Below are positions 1 through 9,388 of a stretch of 64,000 bases of DNA, piece by piece. How positions within the stretch are numbered: the stretch's first letter is position 1; the number at the start of each line of letters is the position of its first letter. The stretch lies in NCBI RefSeq assembly GCF_000005505.3, contig NC_016134.3, positions 21,466,584 through 21,530,583 of the forward strand, written 5' to 3'. The notes below the pieces were generated by a model. It made no database searches. It saw only the letters and a list, made by a program, of their open reading frames with translations, and was not told where the DNA came from. The translations under genes and the position numbers were made by a program. Source of the stretch: Brachypodium distachyon. Its lineage: Eukaryota > Streptophyta > Magnoliopsida > Poales > Poaceae.

Positions 1-986
1 CCAATTGGCTCCGACCTTGTCATCGGTGCCGATGGCATGCATCCCCAACGTATAGGTCAGGAGGAAATCCTTAGGATTCACGGTCCCGTCGTACATACCG
101 AGCGCGGGTGCTCGGAACTTGCGAGGCCCATAGGAGCATCCTCCTGCTCCTGTGGGCGTTGGCGCTCTACCTCGCGCCGGCGCCAGCGCTCCAGGCGCCG
201 ACGAAGATCCTCCTGCTGGCGGGCATTTAGGATGCCGCGCGCGTCACCTCGTGTGACGGTGGGTGACGAGTCCGAGGACCCCTCCGAGTCCCCGTCTCCC
301 TGGCCTCCCTAGGGGGGAGGGTTCTCCCCTTGTCATGCGGCGCGGGGCGCGTCACCGCGCTCCGGGTTCTGCCTGCGGCCGGAGCCTGCTGGGACGCCCT
401 CGCCCTGCGGCTGTTGGGCGGCGAGCGCGAGGAGCGCGTCCAACTCCTTGCCCCACGCCTCATGCGTCGGCGTGCCCTGCTGCGGTTCGTACCGCACCAT
501 GACCCGCGCGGCGATGATGGCTTCTGCCGGGGTTTGCGCGGGGGGCAGCCGGTTTCCCGAACGGCTGCGCTCCGCTCTACCCCCGGATGCACCCGGGTGC
601 GCGGGGTGTGACTCCCCGGGCGTCGCTCGTGACGCGGTATGCTCGTGGCACAGCTGGCGCTGCACGTCCTCGGCCCACAACTCGACTCGCTGGCCGGTGT
701 GGGCAGCAGCATGCCCGCTCGCGTGGCTGGCCCCGGCGCTAGGGGCCGCCGGCCCCCTCAGCCGATTGTCTGCCGACGGCCGAGGAGGCGGAGGAGGCAG
801 CGGTGACTGCTGCACTCGAGAGGGTTCAGGGTTCTCCTGAACCCGCGACGTGGGCTGCGCGTCATGCGACCGCGTGTGTGCTGTTGGGGCCTCACGCGGG
901 TCAATCCGAGGGTCACCAGCCCGATTGAGGGGCATGGTGGCCGGCTCCGTCGGCGAAGAAGACGAGGCCGACATCGATGTAGACAC
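1..986 (-). pseudogene. gypsy gag, N-terminal part, frameshifted
   Basis: Read on the minus strand, 986 to 333 gives an open Ser/Pro/Arg-rich N-terminal stretch of about 217 residues. The frame then changes. Near 312-120 a charged, RRR/EQE-rich segment follows, and at about 118-1 the reading becomes FRAPALGMYDGTVNPKDFLL and then YTLGMHAIGTDDKVGANW. This is the start of the retrotransposon gag domain (Pfam Retrotrans_gag family) of grass gypsy elements. Gag forms the virus-like particle that packages element RNA. At least one frameshift between 330 and 230 indicates a decayed copy. The family assignment rests on the recognised motif; the frameshift is seen directly. Confidence 0.7.
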
Positions 987-1043
987 TGCCGCCGGCAGTC
1001 ACCGGCGAGCTCTCCTCTCGCGCCCCCTACCTGGCGTGCGAGA

Positions 1044-2003
1044 TGTCGTAGCACGGGGCTTTGACACCGGGGGCCTGAGGGGCCCCCTTTTAGGTTCGGG
1101 AGGGGCGGCAGGGATTGCTCTGGCGATCGCCGGCGTCGCCGATGGGCCAACGTGACCTGCGGAATTCAATGCAAGCACATGCACGCACGTTTTTACCCAG
1201 GTTCGGGCCACACGGAGGTGTAAAATCCTACGTCCTCCTTGTCTGAGCTTGTATTACCGAGCAAACAGCTGATTAAAGGGTTGCCGGGGGAAGCCCCCGG
1301 GGTAATCACTTTTTGGCTAAGCGCTTCTTTCTGCTTCGGGCTACTGCTGGTGTGCACTACTAGTTGGCTCTGCAAACAAACCAACGAGCCACAGGGAAGA
1401 ACCTAGCGAACCAGCTGAATTTTTTGAACCTGCTGGACCGAACCGAACCGAAACCTTTGACCGTTGGCGGGGGTCCTCCTTTTATAGCCAAGGGGATACC
1501 ACAGGTGTCACGGTGCATGGTTTACAAGTGGCGAGCAAGGAGCTTGGGCAACTCCTCCTCGGTGCGCTGGCATGCATGCATGAGCGCCAACCCCGCTGCT
1601 AGGGGTCTAGGTCCTAAGAAAATAGGACTAGATAGCCACTGTTTGTCCGACAAGACGGATAACGCTTCTCCTGTCGGCTCATTGAGTGCGCCGTGCGGCT
1701 CACTCCTTGCCCTGACGAGACTGCACACTGGGCGCCCAGTGCGCGCCCATGTGGCTTCACTGCTTTGCTCCCTCGGCCCCACCCTTACGGCGGGAACCAG
1801 CGCCCGGGAACCCCTCCTCCCGGCAAGTGACTTCCCGGGAGGTGCCCAGGCGGGAATATTCCCCGAAGCCCCACTAGCGCTTCCGGGCTGGTAGCTTGCC
1901 GGGCAGCCTGCAGTTGCCGCCCGGGGTGAGATCCTCCCGGGAACTCGGCGACGCGACCCACGCGTCGTTCAACGGTGGTACCCTAGGTGCCACTGGTGCG
2001 ACA
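1044..2003 (-). repeat. gypsy 5' LTR (960 bp)
   Basis: Minus-strand LTR with TGTCG at 2003 and CGACA at 1044. It is GC-rich and contains the CCCGAACCTGGGTAAA stretch (1192-1207 region) shared with the solo LTR at 18216-19118. Both start TGTCG-ACC-GTGGC, and both have GACGCGTGGGTCGC close to the start. Immediately inside, at 1043-1020 on the minus strand, lies the PBS/leader-like sequence GCACGCCAGGTAGGGGGCGC. Confidence 0.75.
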
Positions 2004-2845
2004 CATGCACTATTTTAAACTACTAAAATTGAGAAAATTACAAACCTCCCAAGCGGGGCATAAGGGGAATGGGTTTAGGGTCTTCCGATCCAATGAATCG
2101 AATTCGTCGCCAACTGAGGGCAAATTGGTGAAGGCGATGCCACAAACATGTGGTAGTGGAAGAGTAGTGAATTTGACGTTTTTGATGTTCCAAATGGTGT
2201 TTCGACCTGTTACAACTTACAAATGTACCTTTTTTTTCATTGTTTCATACACTATATCTAAATGTTGCAAAGGTTGGGTTTTATGCTGGATATGTTGTCA
2301 CCTTTTAGGTGTTTTACTAAAACGACATGGGATTTGTTGCATATGCATTGCTACATGGGCATGGCTATTAAGTTTCAAGGTTTTGGCTGTTCTTTGGAGA
2401 GACCAATGTTGCAGTGTTAGTTACAAACATAACAAAAAAAAAAGCCACATGCGAGAGTTCAGTGTTGTAACAATCGGATGGATGACATTTGATTTTTTAA
2501 GTAGATATAGAACTGTCAGAATCTGGTCGGTAATCATACCAGCGACCCAGCTACGTCGAGCGTTGCCCTATATTACTCAGCGCCGCCGCCCCCTCTGCGT
2601 TAATCCGCATCAGCGCCTCCCGAAAAGGCCAACGACGATGATAGTGAAGCCGCCGACGGACTTCCTATTAGCAGGGTGCTGAGTCGGCCGCCTCCTGTTC
2701 TCCGTCCAGTAACCAGGCATGGTCCGCACGGATCTGTCTCCCATGGAACGCCAGATTTATCGTGCTAGTGCTAGCCTTGGAATCACCTAATCTCCTCATG
2801 GTACGGACTTGCCTTTGCTTTAAAATCGATTTTGTTCACGGTCAT
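2004..2845 (+). other. 5' flank of the KIB1-4-like gene; no gene recognised
   Basis: This stretch lies between the gypsy LTR and the first plausible ATG of the split KIB1-4-like gene. An open frame here (1987-2682) shows no family features and starts inside the LTR, so I do not call it. A GC-rich stretch at 2560-2720 followed by an AG-rich join could be a 5' UTR, but nothing decides this. Confidence 0.4.
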
Positions 2846-3217
2846 GGGTACAAAGGGCTGCAAGAAAAGGAAGGCAGCCGACGGGGCTGGCGTCTCCAAG
2901 TCAAGCGGCGTCGTTTGTCTCCGATTTAGGCGGTAGAGGTAGCCGTATTCCCAAGGGAATGCCGCCATATATGGTCTTCACCGGCGATACGAAGTCCGCC
3001 ACGCTCTTTTCCCTCGCTAACGAGTCAGTAAACGTGTTCGTCCCGGACCCTGCAGCACATATATTTTTGGGCTCCTCCGGCAGCTTGCTGGTCACCGTAG
3101 ACGATCGGGCCCGGATGCACCTCGTCAATCGGTCACCAGGGAGCAGGCCGCGCTGCCGGGCATCACCACCATGGGGACGATCCGTGACAAGGGGTTCAAT
3201 TTCACTCTAGACAAGGA
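2846..3217 (+). pseudogene. KIB1-4 beta-propeller (DUF295/F-box-like) gene, 5' fragment
   Basis: From the ATG at 2846 the reading begins MGTKGCKKRKAADGAG. A frame change near 2890-2910 leads to GGRGSRIPKGMPPYMVF, then YSLAN/WLGSS-like propeller strands (TLFSLANESVNVFVPDP, HIFLGSSGSLLVTVDDRARM). A second frameshift near 3130 leads to VTREQAALPGITTMGTIRDK and GFNFTLDKE, where the MuDR-like element begins. This strand order, PDP motif and 'GSS.GWLVT..' pattern are typical of the plant KIB1-4 beta-propeller family, often paired with an N-terminal F-box; I see no F-box here. The gene continues at 23207 on the same strand. It is broken by the insertion and by at least two further frameshifts. The start codon is a guess based on reading frame. 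Confidence 0.75.
3209..3217 (+). repeat. left copy of putative 9-bp MULE target duplication
   Basis: AGACAAGGA lies directly outside the left TIR. GGACATGGA lies directly outside the right TIR (23207-23215). Seven of nine positions match. Nine bases is the normal target duplication of Mutator-like elements. The two mismatches fit an old insertion whose flanks have drifted as a pseudogene. Confidence 0.65.
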
Positions 3218-3422
3218 GGGCTAATGGCTCATAATGAGCTCATGACCGGTTACAAACACTTTGGCAACCGCGTGAGCAAACAATCCCTCTTCGCGATCGT
3301 ACGAAGTGAATGAAATCGCCATAACCGAGTCGGAGGCGGCCGGAGCGGGGAAAGTGCAAAATTGCCAAACTGATAGGTGGGTTTAGACTTAAACGGTGCT
3401 GTCTTAGCTTAAGACCAAATGA
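3218..3422 (+). repeat. left terminal inverted repeat of the MULE
   Basis: Begins GGGCTAATGGCTCATAATGA and pairs with the reverse complement of 23002-23206. Conserved blocks include GTGCAAAATTGCCAAACTG and TCTTAGCTTAAGACCAAATG. In MuDR-type elements the TIR holds the transposase binding site and the promoter of the gene next to it. Here the mudrA start codon lies about 280 bp inside. Confidence 0.85.
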
Positions 3423-3699
3423 CACCGTGTGGGACCTAGCGTAGAACGTACAACGGCTCCTGGGACCCACTTGCTTGCCACGTCGGCTAGGTGTTTTACC
3501 TGGTCGGCCCTGCCCGAAGCTTCGAGGTGCCGCCACGCACCTGCGACGCCACGCACCGCCACGCACCTGCTCCGGCACTCGTCCCGCCGCTACGCCCCGT
3601 AGCCGCCGCCCGTCTTCTGTTGTCGGCCGTTCGCCTCGCCTTCCCCTTCCATCCCCGCATTCATCCGCCACCGGCCAGGTCAGGTCGTGTAGTGGAAGG

Positions 3700-6600
3700 A
3701 TGGATCCACTGCCAGAAGCTCCAAGCAGGTAATTTGTTTACTACGTTGCTTCAATTTCGTTTCTTTCATGGGGATTAGCTGTAGTTCGGTTGAATTTTGC
3801 TGGAGGAGAGCGTGCAATAGTAGATTAATCTGGTATCGTTCTAGGGCTCCTACGGACGATGGTACTGAGATTGTGCCAGTGAAGTTCCGCCCATGCATTT
3901 CGAAGCTTGATGATGGTAGCGAAGATGTAACTGAGCGCAATTTTACAGTAAATTTGAGAGTTAAAGCAGGGGACATCACAGTCCAGAGATTCATAGAGAA
4001 AATTGGGAAAATTGTTAAATGGGGTAAAGGGCGGGAGGTTGAATTGTGTTCATATGGAAAGCGACAGAAGCTTGTGAGAATCACCACTACCCTCAGCTGG
4101 TTGTGGCAATCAAAGAGGGGCGGACAGTAGATAAGGATGCTCCAGAGGTGAGGATTTATGCGGAGCTAATTAGAGCCTCTGCAGACTCGGTTGTAGGATA
4201 TATTGCATATATAGCAGCAGAGGCGGTCAATGATGAAGCATTCCTAGCTAGGAGTTCTCCGGTGAGGGATCCGGAGAATTGGGCCCAGAAACATGTGCCC
4301 ACCGATTTGAGACCTGGAGGAGAAGGTCCACATGTTGATTGGAGCAAAATTATCTTAGATGAGTCCACATATTTTGCTGTTGAAACAATTTCGGAGGCTA
4401 AGTTTCGCAAGCTTTATGGAATTCCATTCGACGACGATGAGGAAGAAGCGGCAAAGCCGCCGCGTCCGTCAATCAATGTACCTTCTGCAAGTTCAGCTGC
4501 TGACGAAGCTGCCTGCAAGAGGCTATATTCAAGGAGGGTGCCGGTGCTGAGGTGCATGATGAACATGAAGAGGAGGTGCAGTGTGTGTGTGACAAAGAGC
4601 ATACTGAGTTTCAAGTGGGCAAGATGTGGCCAACTATGAAGGAACTGAGGATGTCATTCAAGACATTTGCTGTCAACAAGGAGTTTGCCAGATATACTGC
4701 CTGGACATCCAAAAGCAGTTACTACGTGAAATGCAAGGGGGTGGATGGGGAACAGAAACCATGTCCTTGGTACATGTTTGCAAGAAGGCTGCCTAATCAG
4801 ACTAATGTTAGAGTCAATCAGATGCCACATGAGCATACATGTATGACAACTGCTAGTAGAGTGACAAGGATGACTTCTCAAGTATGGGTTGCGGAGAAGG
4901 TGATGAAGATTTTGAGTAAAAAATCGAACTCAACTCCCAAATGGCTTAAGTCTGAGTTGGAGAAAGATTACAAATGCACACTCAGTTACATCACTGTCTA
5001 GAAAGGGAAGCAAAGAGCCATGAACGAACTCTATGGTGATTGGGGATGGAACAGAGGAGTCCTGGGAGTGTGGTAGAGATTGATACTTTTGAAAAAAGAT
5101 GGCAAGATTTACTTTGGTAGGTTCTTTCTGGCAATGTAGCCTTGTGTGGATGGTTTCAAAGATGGATGCCGTCCATACCTCAGCATCGACTCCACTGCAC
5201 TAAATGGGAAGTGGCATGGGTAGCTGGCTTCTGCAGTAGCTTTAGATGGGAACAACTGGATGTTTCCTATTGCTCATTGTTTGTTTTAGTCAGAAACAGA
5301 GGCTGATTGGACTTGGTTCATGAGTAAATTGCAAAAGGCCTTAGGAGAAATGCATCCCTTAGCAATATGCACAGATGCACAAAAGGGTTTGGAGAATGCA
5401 ATCCACAAGGTTTTTCCACATGCAGAGTAGAGGGAGTGCTTCGGCCATCTGTGGGTTAATTTGTTCAAGAAATTTCAAGCAGATGTATTTGGAAGGCTGT
5501 GGCCAGCAGCAAGAGCTTACAACCCACACAATTTCAAGTATCATATGGACAAGATCTTGGCAGCGAGCCCTGAATTTGGTGTTTATCTGAAGACTTGCCA
5601 TTCACTGTTGTGGTACAGGAGTGCCTACAACACTGATATAAAGGTTGATCACATCAATAACCATTTGTGTGAAAGTTTTAATGCTTGGATAAAAGATATC
5701 AAAGATCTGCATGTACATGAGCTGACGGACACTCTGAGTATCCATTTAATGAATCTCTGGAATAAGAGAAAGACTCTTGCTAGTATGTTGCATGGTGATA
5801 AGCTACCATCAGTTGTCCAACAGGTGGTATGCAGGAGCAGAGGGCTTGGCCACGTTTATGTTGTCAATGCCTCCCCCTACACTGCAGAAGTTTTAGACAC
5901 TGATAAGAAGAAGAGACATGTAGTGAAGATTGACCTACATGAGTGCACCTGTCTTGAGTGGCAAGCAACTAGAAAACCTTGCCCCCGTGCTATTGTGGTA
6001 CTGACACCTAAACTTGACTTGATGATGGGGCAGTATTTGCATCCCTTTTAATGCATTGCCAGATTTAAGGCAGCCTATGCAGGAGAGATCCCGGGATTGA
6101 CTGACCAATCTCAATGGCCTGAAGTGAGCATTGGATATGATCTAGCTACCCCCAACATAGCTAGAAAGCCTGACAGACCAAAACATGTGCGTTGCAAAAG
6201 TTTTTTGGAGCAAAATGGAAAGAAAGGAACTGAAGGCCAAAAGAAGGGCGGCAAAGCTGTTGAAGTTGAAGCTGCAGCTGATGGCAAGTGAAACCTCCTA
6301 AAAACGACAAAGGTGCAAGAGATGCAGGATATTGGGCCATCGTGCTGACTCCAGGAAGTGTCATTACAGCCATCCGGCTCCTCCAAGGTTAGCTTTTTAC
6401 TCCTATTTTTTTCACATTTTTTACACAAGTGTATTTTGCTAAATGGCATCACATATTTCTCATGTTGATGACAGGGTGTGTGGTAAGAAGAAGACTGAAG
6501 AAGAAAAGGCCAGAGAAGCAGAAGAGGCCAAAAAAGCAGAAGAGTTAAGAAATCCAGAAGAGGCCAAATTAGAAGATGACAGTTTAGAAGATCCTAGTTG

Positions 6601-7033
6601 GGATGAAGATTCAGGTTCAGAAGAATATTCTACTATGGAAGAAGACTCTTTTTCAGATGAAGAGCCCCTCCCTGCTTTCGATGATTGGGAATGCCTTGCT
6701 GAAGCAACTGAAGAAAGGTCACCTCCTGCCCCTACTGTCCATACAGAAGTTTTTGAAGAAAATGCATCCATGCCCCTACTATCAATGCTGAAGCCAGTGA
6801 AGATGATGACTTCGACCTGCCCCGACATGCTTTCATCACTATCACCACCTCTGTCCCAAAGCCGAGGAAAGTCAGAAACGCTCAGAAAATCACGGTCACC
6901 ACCTCCACCCCCTCCAGGAAGAAGACAGGAAGCACCACCACCAACTCGAAGAAAAGGAAGAGATCTGCCTCCATTGGGAGGTTGTATAAGAAGGCTTGAT
7001 TTGTTGTACTTTGTTGTATTGAGTTTGTACTGA
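3700..7033 (+). pseudogene. mudrA-like: mudrA-like MULE transposase, multiply broken
   Basis: Apparent exon 1 is 3700-3728 (MDPLPEAPS, donor AGCAG|GTAATT); exon 2 starts at 3845 after TTCTAG; a further intron is 6388-6474; the last exon is acidic and Ser/Pro/Arg-rich. Domains in order: N-terminal region (VPVKFRPCISK onward), the MuDR DNA-binding region at about 4620-4990 (FKTFAVNKEFARYTAWTSKS, then VNQMPHEHTC), the MULE catalytic core at about 5160-5470 (SIDSTALNGKW with Asp at 5188, ICTDAQKG with Asp at 5373, then the REC-FGHLW block), a SWIM-type finger at about 5940-6000, and a CCHC knuckle CKRCRILGHRADSRKC at 6314-6361. Damage: frame changes near 4080-4105, 4530-4555, 5040 and 6290; stops at 4999, 5219, 5287 and 5428. 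The SWIM His is Arg (PCPRAI). It cannot make a working transposase. Confidence 0.85.
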
Positions 7034-8444
7034 GTTGCACTATGACCTTATTTGAGATTGCTTGTATTTGAGTTCTACTATGACCTTATTTGAAATTGCT
7101 TGTATTTGAGTGGTACTGAGTTGCTTGCACTTAGTGATATTTGAGGCTTAGCTGTATTTGTCCATATTCAACTTTCTTCAAATCATTTTCTGTTTGTAAA
7201 TATGAAATGTCAAGGAAAAGTTAAGATCACAGATGCAATTTCAAATACATCGGAGAACGGTTATTTTTGTTGACCAGGTGAAACTTGGTACATTTTTTGC
7301 CCGAAGCACACCAAAATGGGTCATTTTAAAGGAACTTTCAAAAACCAACCTGCTTCAAATCAGTTTCTGATTGCAGAAATGGAATGGACATGAAAAGCTA
7401 AGAGCCCTGATGCAATTTCAAATCCATCAGAGAACATTGACTTTTGTTGACCATGATTTAAATTCATTCAAATCCATTCATATCTTGAAAACTCAAATAT
7501 TTATTTTCACTTTTTCTTGCATGAGTCAAGTACTAACCATGTTTACATACTTATGATAGCTGTTTCGTAACTTGTAAACCAATATTTGGTATAGTTTTGG
7601 CCCCAACACATCAAATTTAAATGAATTTGAAATTCAAAAAATATTAAAACATTTCCAAATTGAAAATGTTTTTGCATACATGCAATACATATCAAATGTG
7701 ATTAGTGTACCAAATTTCACATGATTTGGATAAAGTTTTGAAATCAAAATCTCAAAGTGTGTTCAAATCACCAACATCTCTCTAAGGTGTTTCAGAAACA
7801 CCTTAGAGGCTTGTGTTGGTCCGTACATGAAGTACATTGTAAAATTTAGATAATGTCATCAATTTTTTTATGTGATGAATACATCACTAAATATTTCCAC
7901 ATGCAAAAGATCAAAATTTTCTAACAAGTATTTCATATTTTTACTAACTAGCACAATGGCCCGCACACATGTGCGGGCAACATCTTAGTAATTTCCTTAA
8001 TAAATATCTGCATTGACACTTGATTTTCTGAAATTATTTGCACATGTTTTAGAATTTTGCTTGCTCAATATATTTTCCCTACCTTCTATTTGTAACACAT
8101 TGTGATGGTTTTAATTTGTAGTAGCAACTAAAACATATGTATACTTGTCAGTGTTTATATGAACTAACCAATAAGCATTTTGATTTTTATGATCTTTTGA
8201 GAAGAAAATAGTGTTTGCCAAACCATTGGATGCAAAAATAGTAGTTCATGTTATGTTTGCTATTACGTACGGTATGTCATTTGTGAAATCAAAATTTCTC
8301 ACAATGGATTCTATGTGTTCTCTGGATATTTTTGTGAAATTAGTTAATAATGATATGCCAGATGTTTGGTGAACTATAATCTACCATTATCCAACATAAG
8401 AAATGTTTCAAAAGACTTATAGATCCCATGAACAATATTGATTA
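7034..8444. other. AT-rich MULE interior; no gene recognised
   Basis: The region after mudrA holds about 1.4 kb of AT-rich sequence with short degenerate internal repeats. The GAGTTG/TTGTATTTGAG/CTATGACC block occurs twice at 7030-7110, and an 'aaatca.tttctg.ttg' block recurs at 7180 and 7355. Only short open frames occur. It likely contains the 3' UTR of the transposase gene. A Helitron-like terminus is listed separately at 7948. Confidence 0.5.
7948..7978 (-). mobile_element. Helitron-like 3' terminus (minus strand)
   Basis: Read on the minus strand, a near-perfect hairpin (GCCCGCACA, loop TG, TGTGCGGGC on that strand; 7959-7978) is followed 7 bases later by CTAG and then T (7951 to 7947). 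Hairpin plus CTAG before a host T is the 3' end of plant Helitrons. The 5' TC end would lie to the right. I could not find one before the CRM insertion or after it, so the extent is unknown. Confidence 0.4.
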
Positions 8445-9388
8445 TGATAGCCTCGAGGGTGTCCCGATCTTTCGATGAGATACCTAATTATCGATTTGGT
8501 AGGAGGTGACGTTGACGATCCGACTACAACCTAGGAGGCAACGCCTTAGCGATCGATACACCAACTCCAGAAGGTTATTGATCCCGCGGGGGCACGATCA
8601 ACCTGACCACGAAGGTCTTTGTTCCTGCAAGCAATCGAAGAACAAGCAAGAACAAGATGAAAAGCAATCTAAAATTGCGAATAGGAGATATGAAGGTTCA
8701 CGAATCTGAATACTCAATATAGTTGGAGTCTTGATGACGGTAAAACAGGTGGTTCTAACCGACACACGCGATTACACAAAAGTAGCAAAGGCTAAACTTT
8801 ATCTAATCAAAACCCCAAGGCTCCATAGGGGGGCTCATGGGGTATAAATAGGAGGTGAACTAGGTGGTTTTCGGCCAGGCCCTTCAGGGACTCCGAAACG
8901 GCCTAGGAATCCTCCTAAAACACAACGAAAACATCTAAAAATTGGCTGGACCCTATTACATGGCCTTAGGCCCATAAAGCAAGGTTATAACCCTCATCTT
9001 TGGCCCATAGATACCCATTGGAGGGGGAATCCTCCACTTGGCCGAAATCCCATGGATGAAGAGGATGCGGCCTTCTTCTCATCTCTCGTTATGGCCGAAA
9101 TTATCACTTGAGCTAGCTCCCGCCACCTTGCTGCCACCTCCATGGTTTGCTGTCCAACGCTGATCCTTGAGGTCCAAGCTAGATCCTTCATTCCTAAAAC
9201 ACATAAAAGAACCCATCTTAGGCAGCAGCATATTCTCATTAATATTAAATGAAGTACCGAGGAACGAAAGTACCTGATAATTTAGTTGTCGTGCACGAGC
9301 TCTAGTAATTGGTCCATGTATCTCCGGTACTTGAGGTGTAGGTGCTGTAGGGGCTGTGGTTGTATCATTAGTTGGGATGTCCTCATCA
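8445..9388 (-). repeat. CRM 3' LTR (944 bp)
   Basis: Minus-strand sense starts TGATGAGGACATCCC (9388) and ends GAGGCTATCA (8445). It is the near twin of 15746-16701. It carries the last ~310 bases of the pol frame. A TATTTATACC motif (about 8843-8852 on the minus strand) is a candidate TATA box. A purine-rich AGAAGGGGAGGA tract abuts its start at 9389-9400 and is the likely polypurine tract, here within coding sequence. Confidence 0.88.

Larger units (their letters stand above)
1..2003 (-). mobile_element. Ty3/gypsy LTR retrotransposon, 5' part (5' LTR, leader, gag), cut by window edge
   Basis: A minus-strand element enters from the left edge. In its own sense it has a 5' LTR (2003 to 1044), a short leader beginning just inside the LTR, and a gag reading frame running down to position 1. 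The LTR shows TGTCG...CGACA ends. The leader has the GCCAGGTAGGGGGC-type sequence that follows the 5' LTR in many grass gypsy elements. The 903-bp solo LTR at 18216-19118 is a relative in the opposite orientation. The other end lies outside the window, so the target duplication cannot be tested. The bases next to the LTR on the right are CATGC (2004-2008). Confidence 0.8.

Noticed and set aside
1987..2682. 231-codon plus-strand open frame
   Set aside because: Starts within the gypsy LTR and shows no family pattern or coding bias; probably chance.
9079..9239. Separate small genes in the CRM LTRs
   Set aside because: Frames here are the tail of the pol frame or LTR noise, present in both LTR copies.
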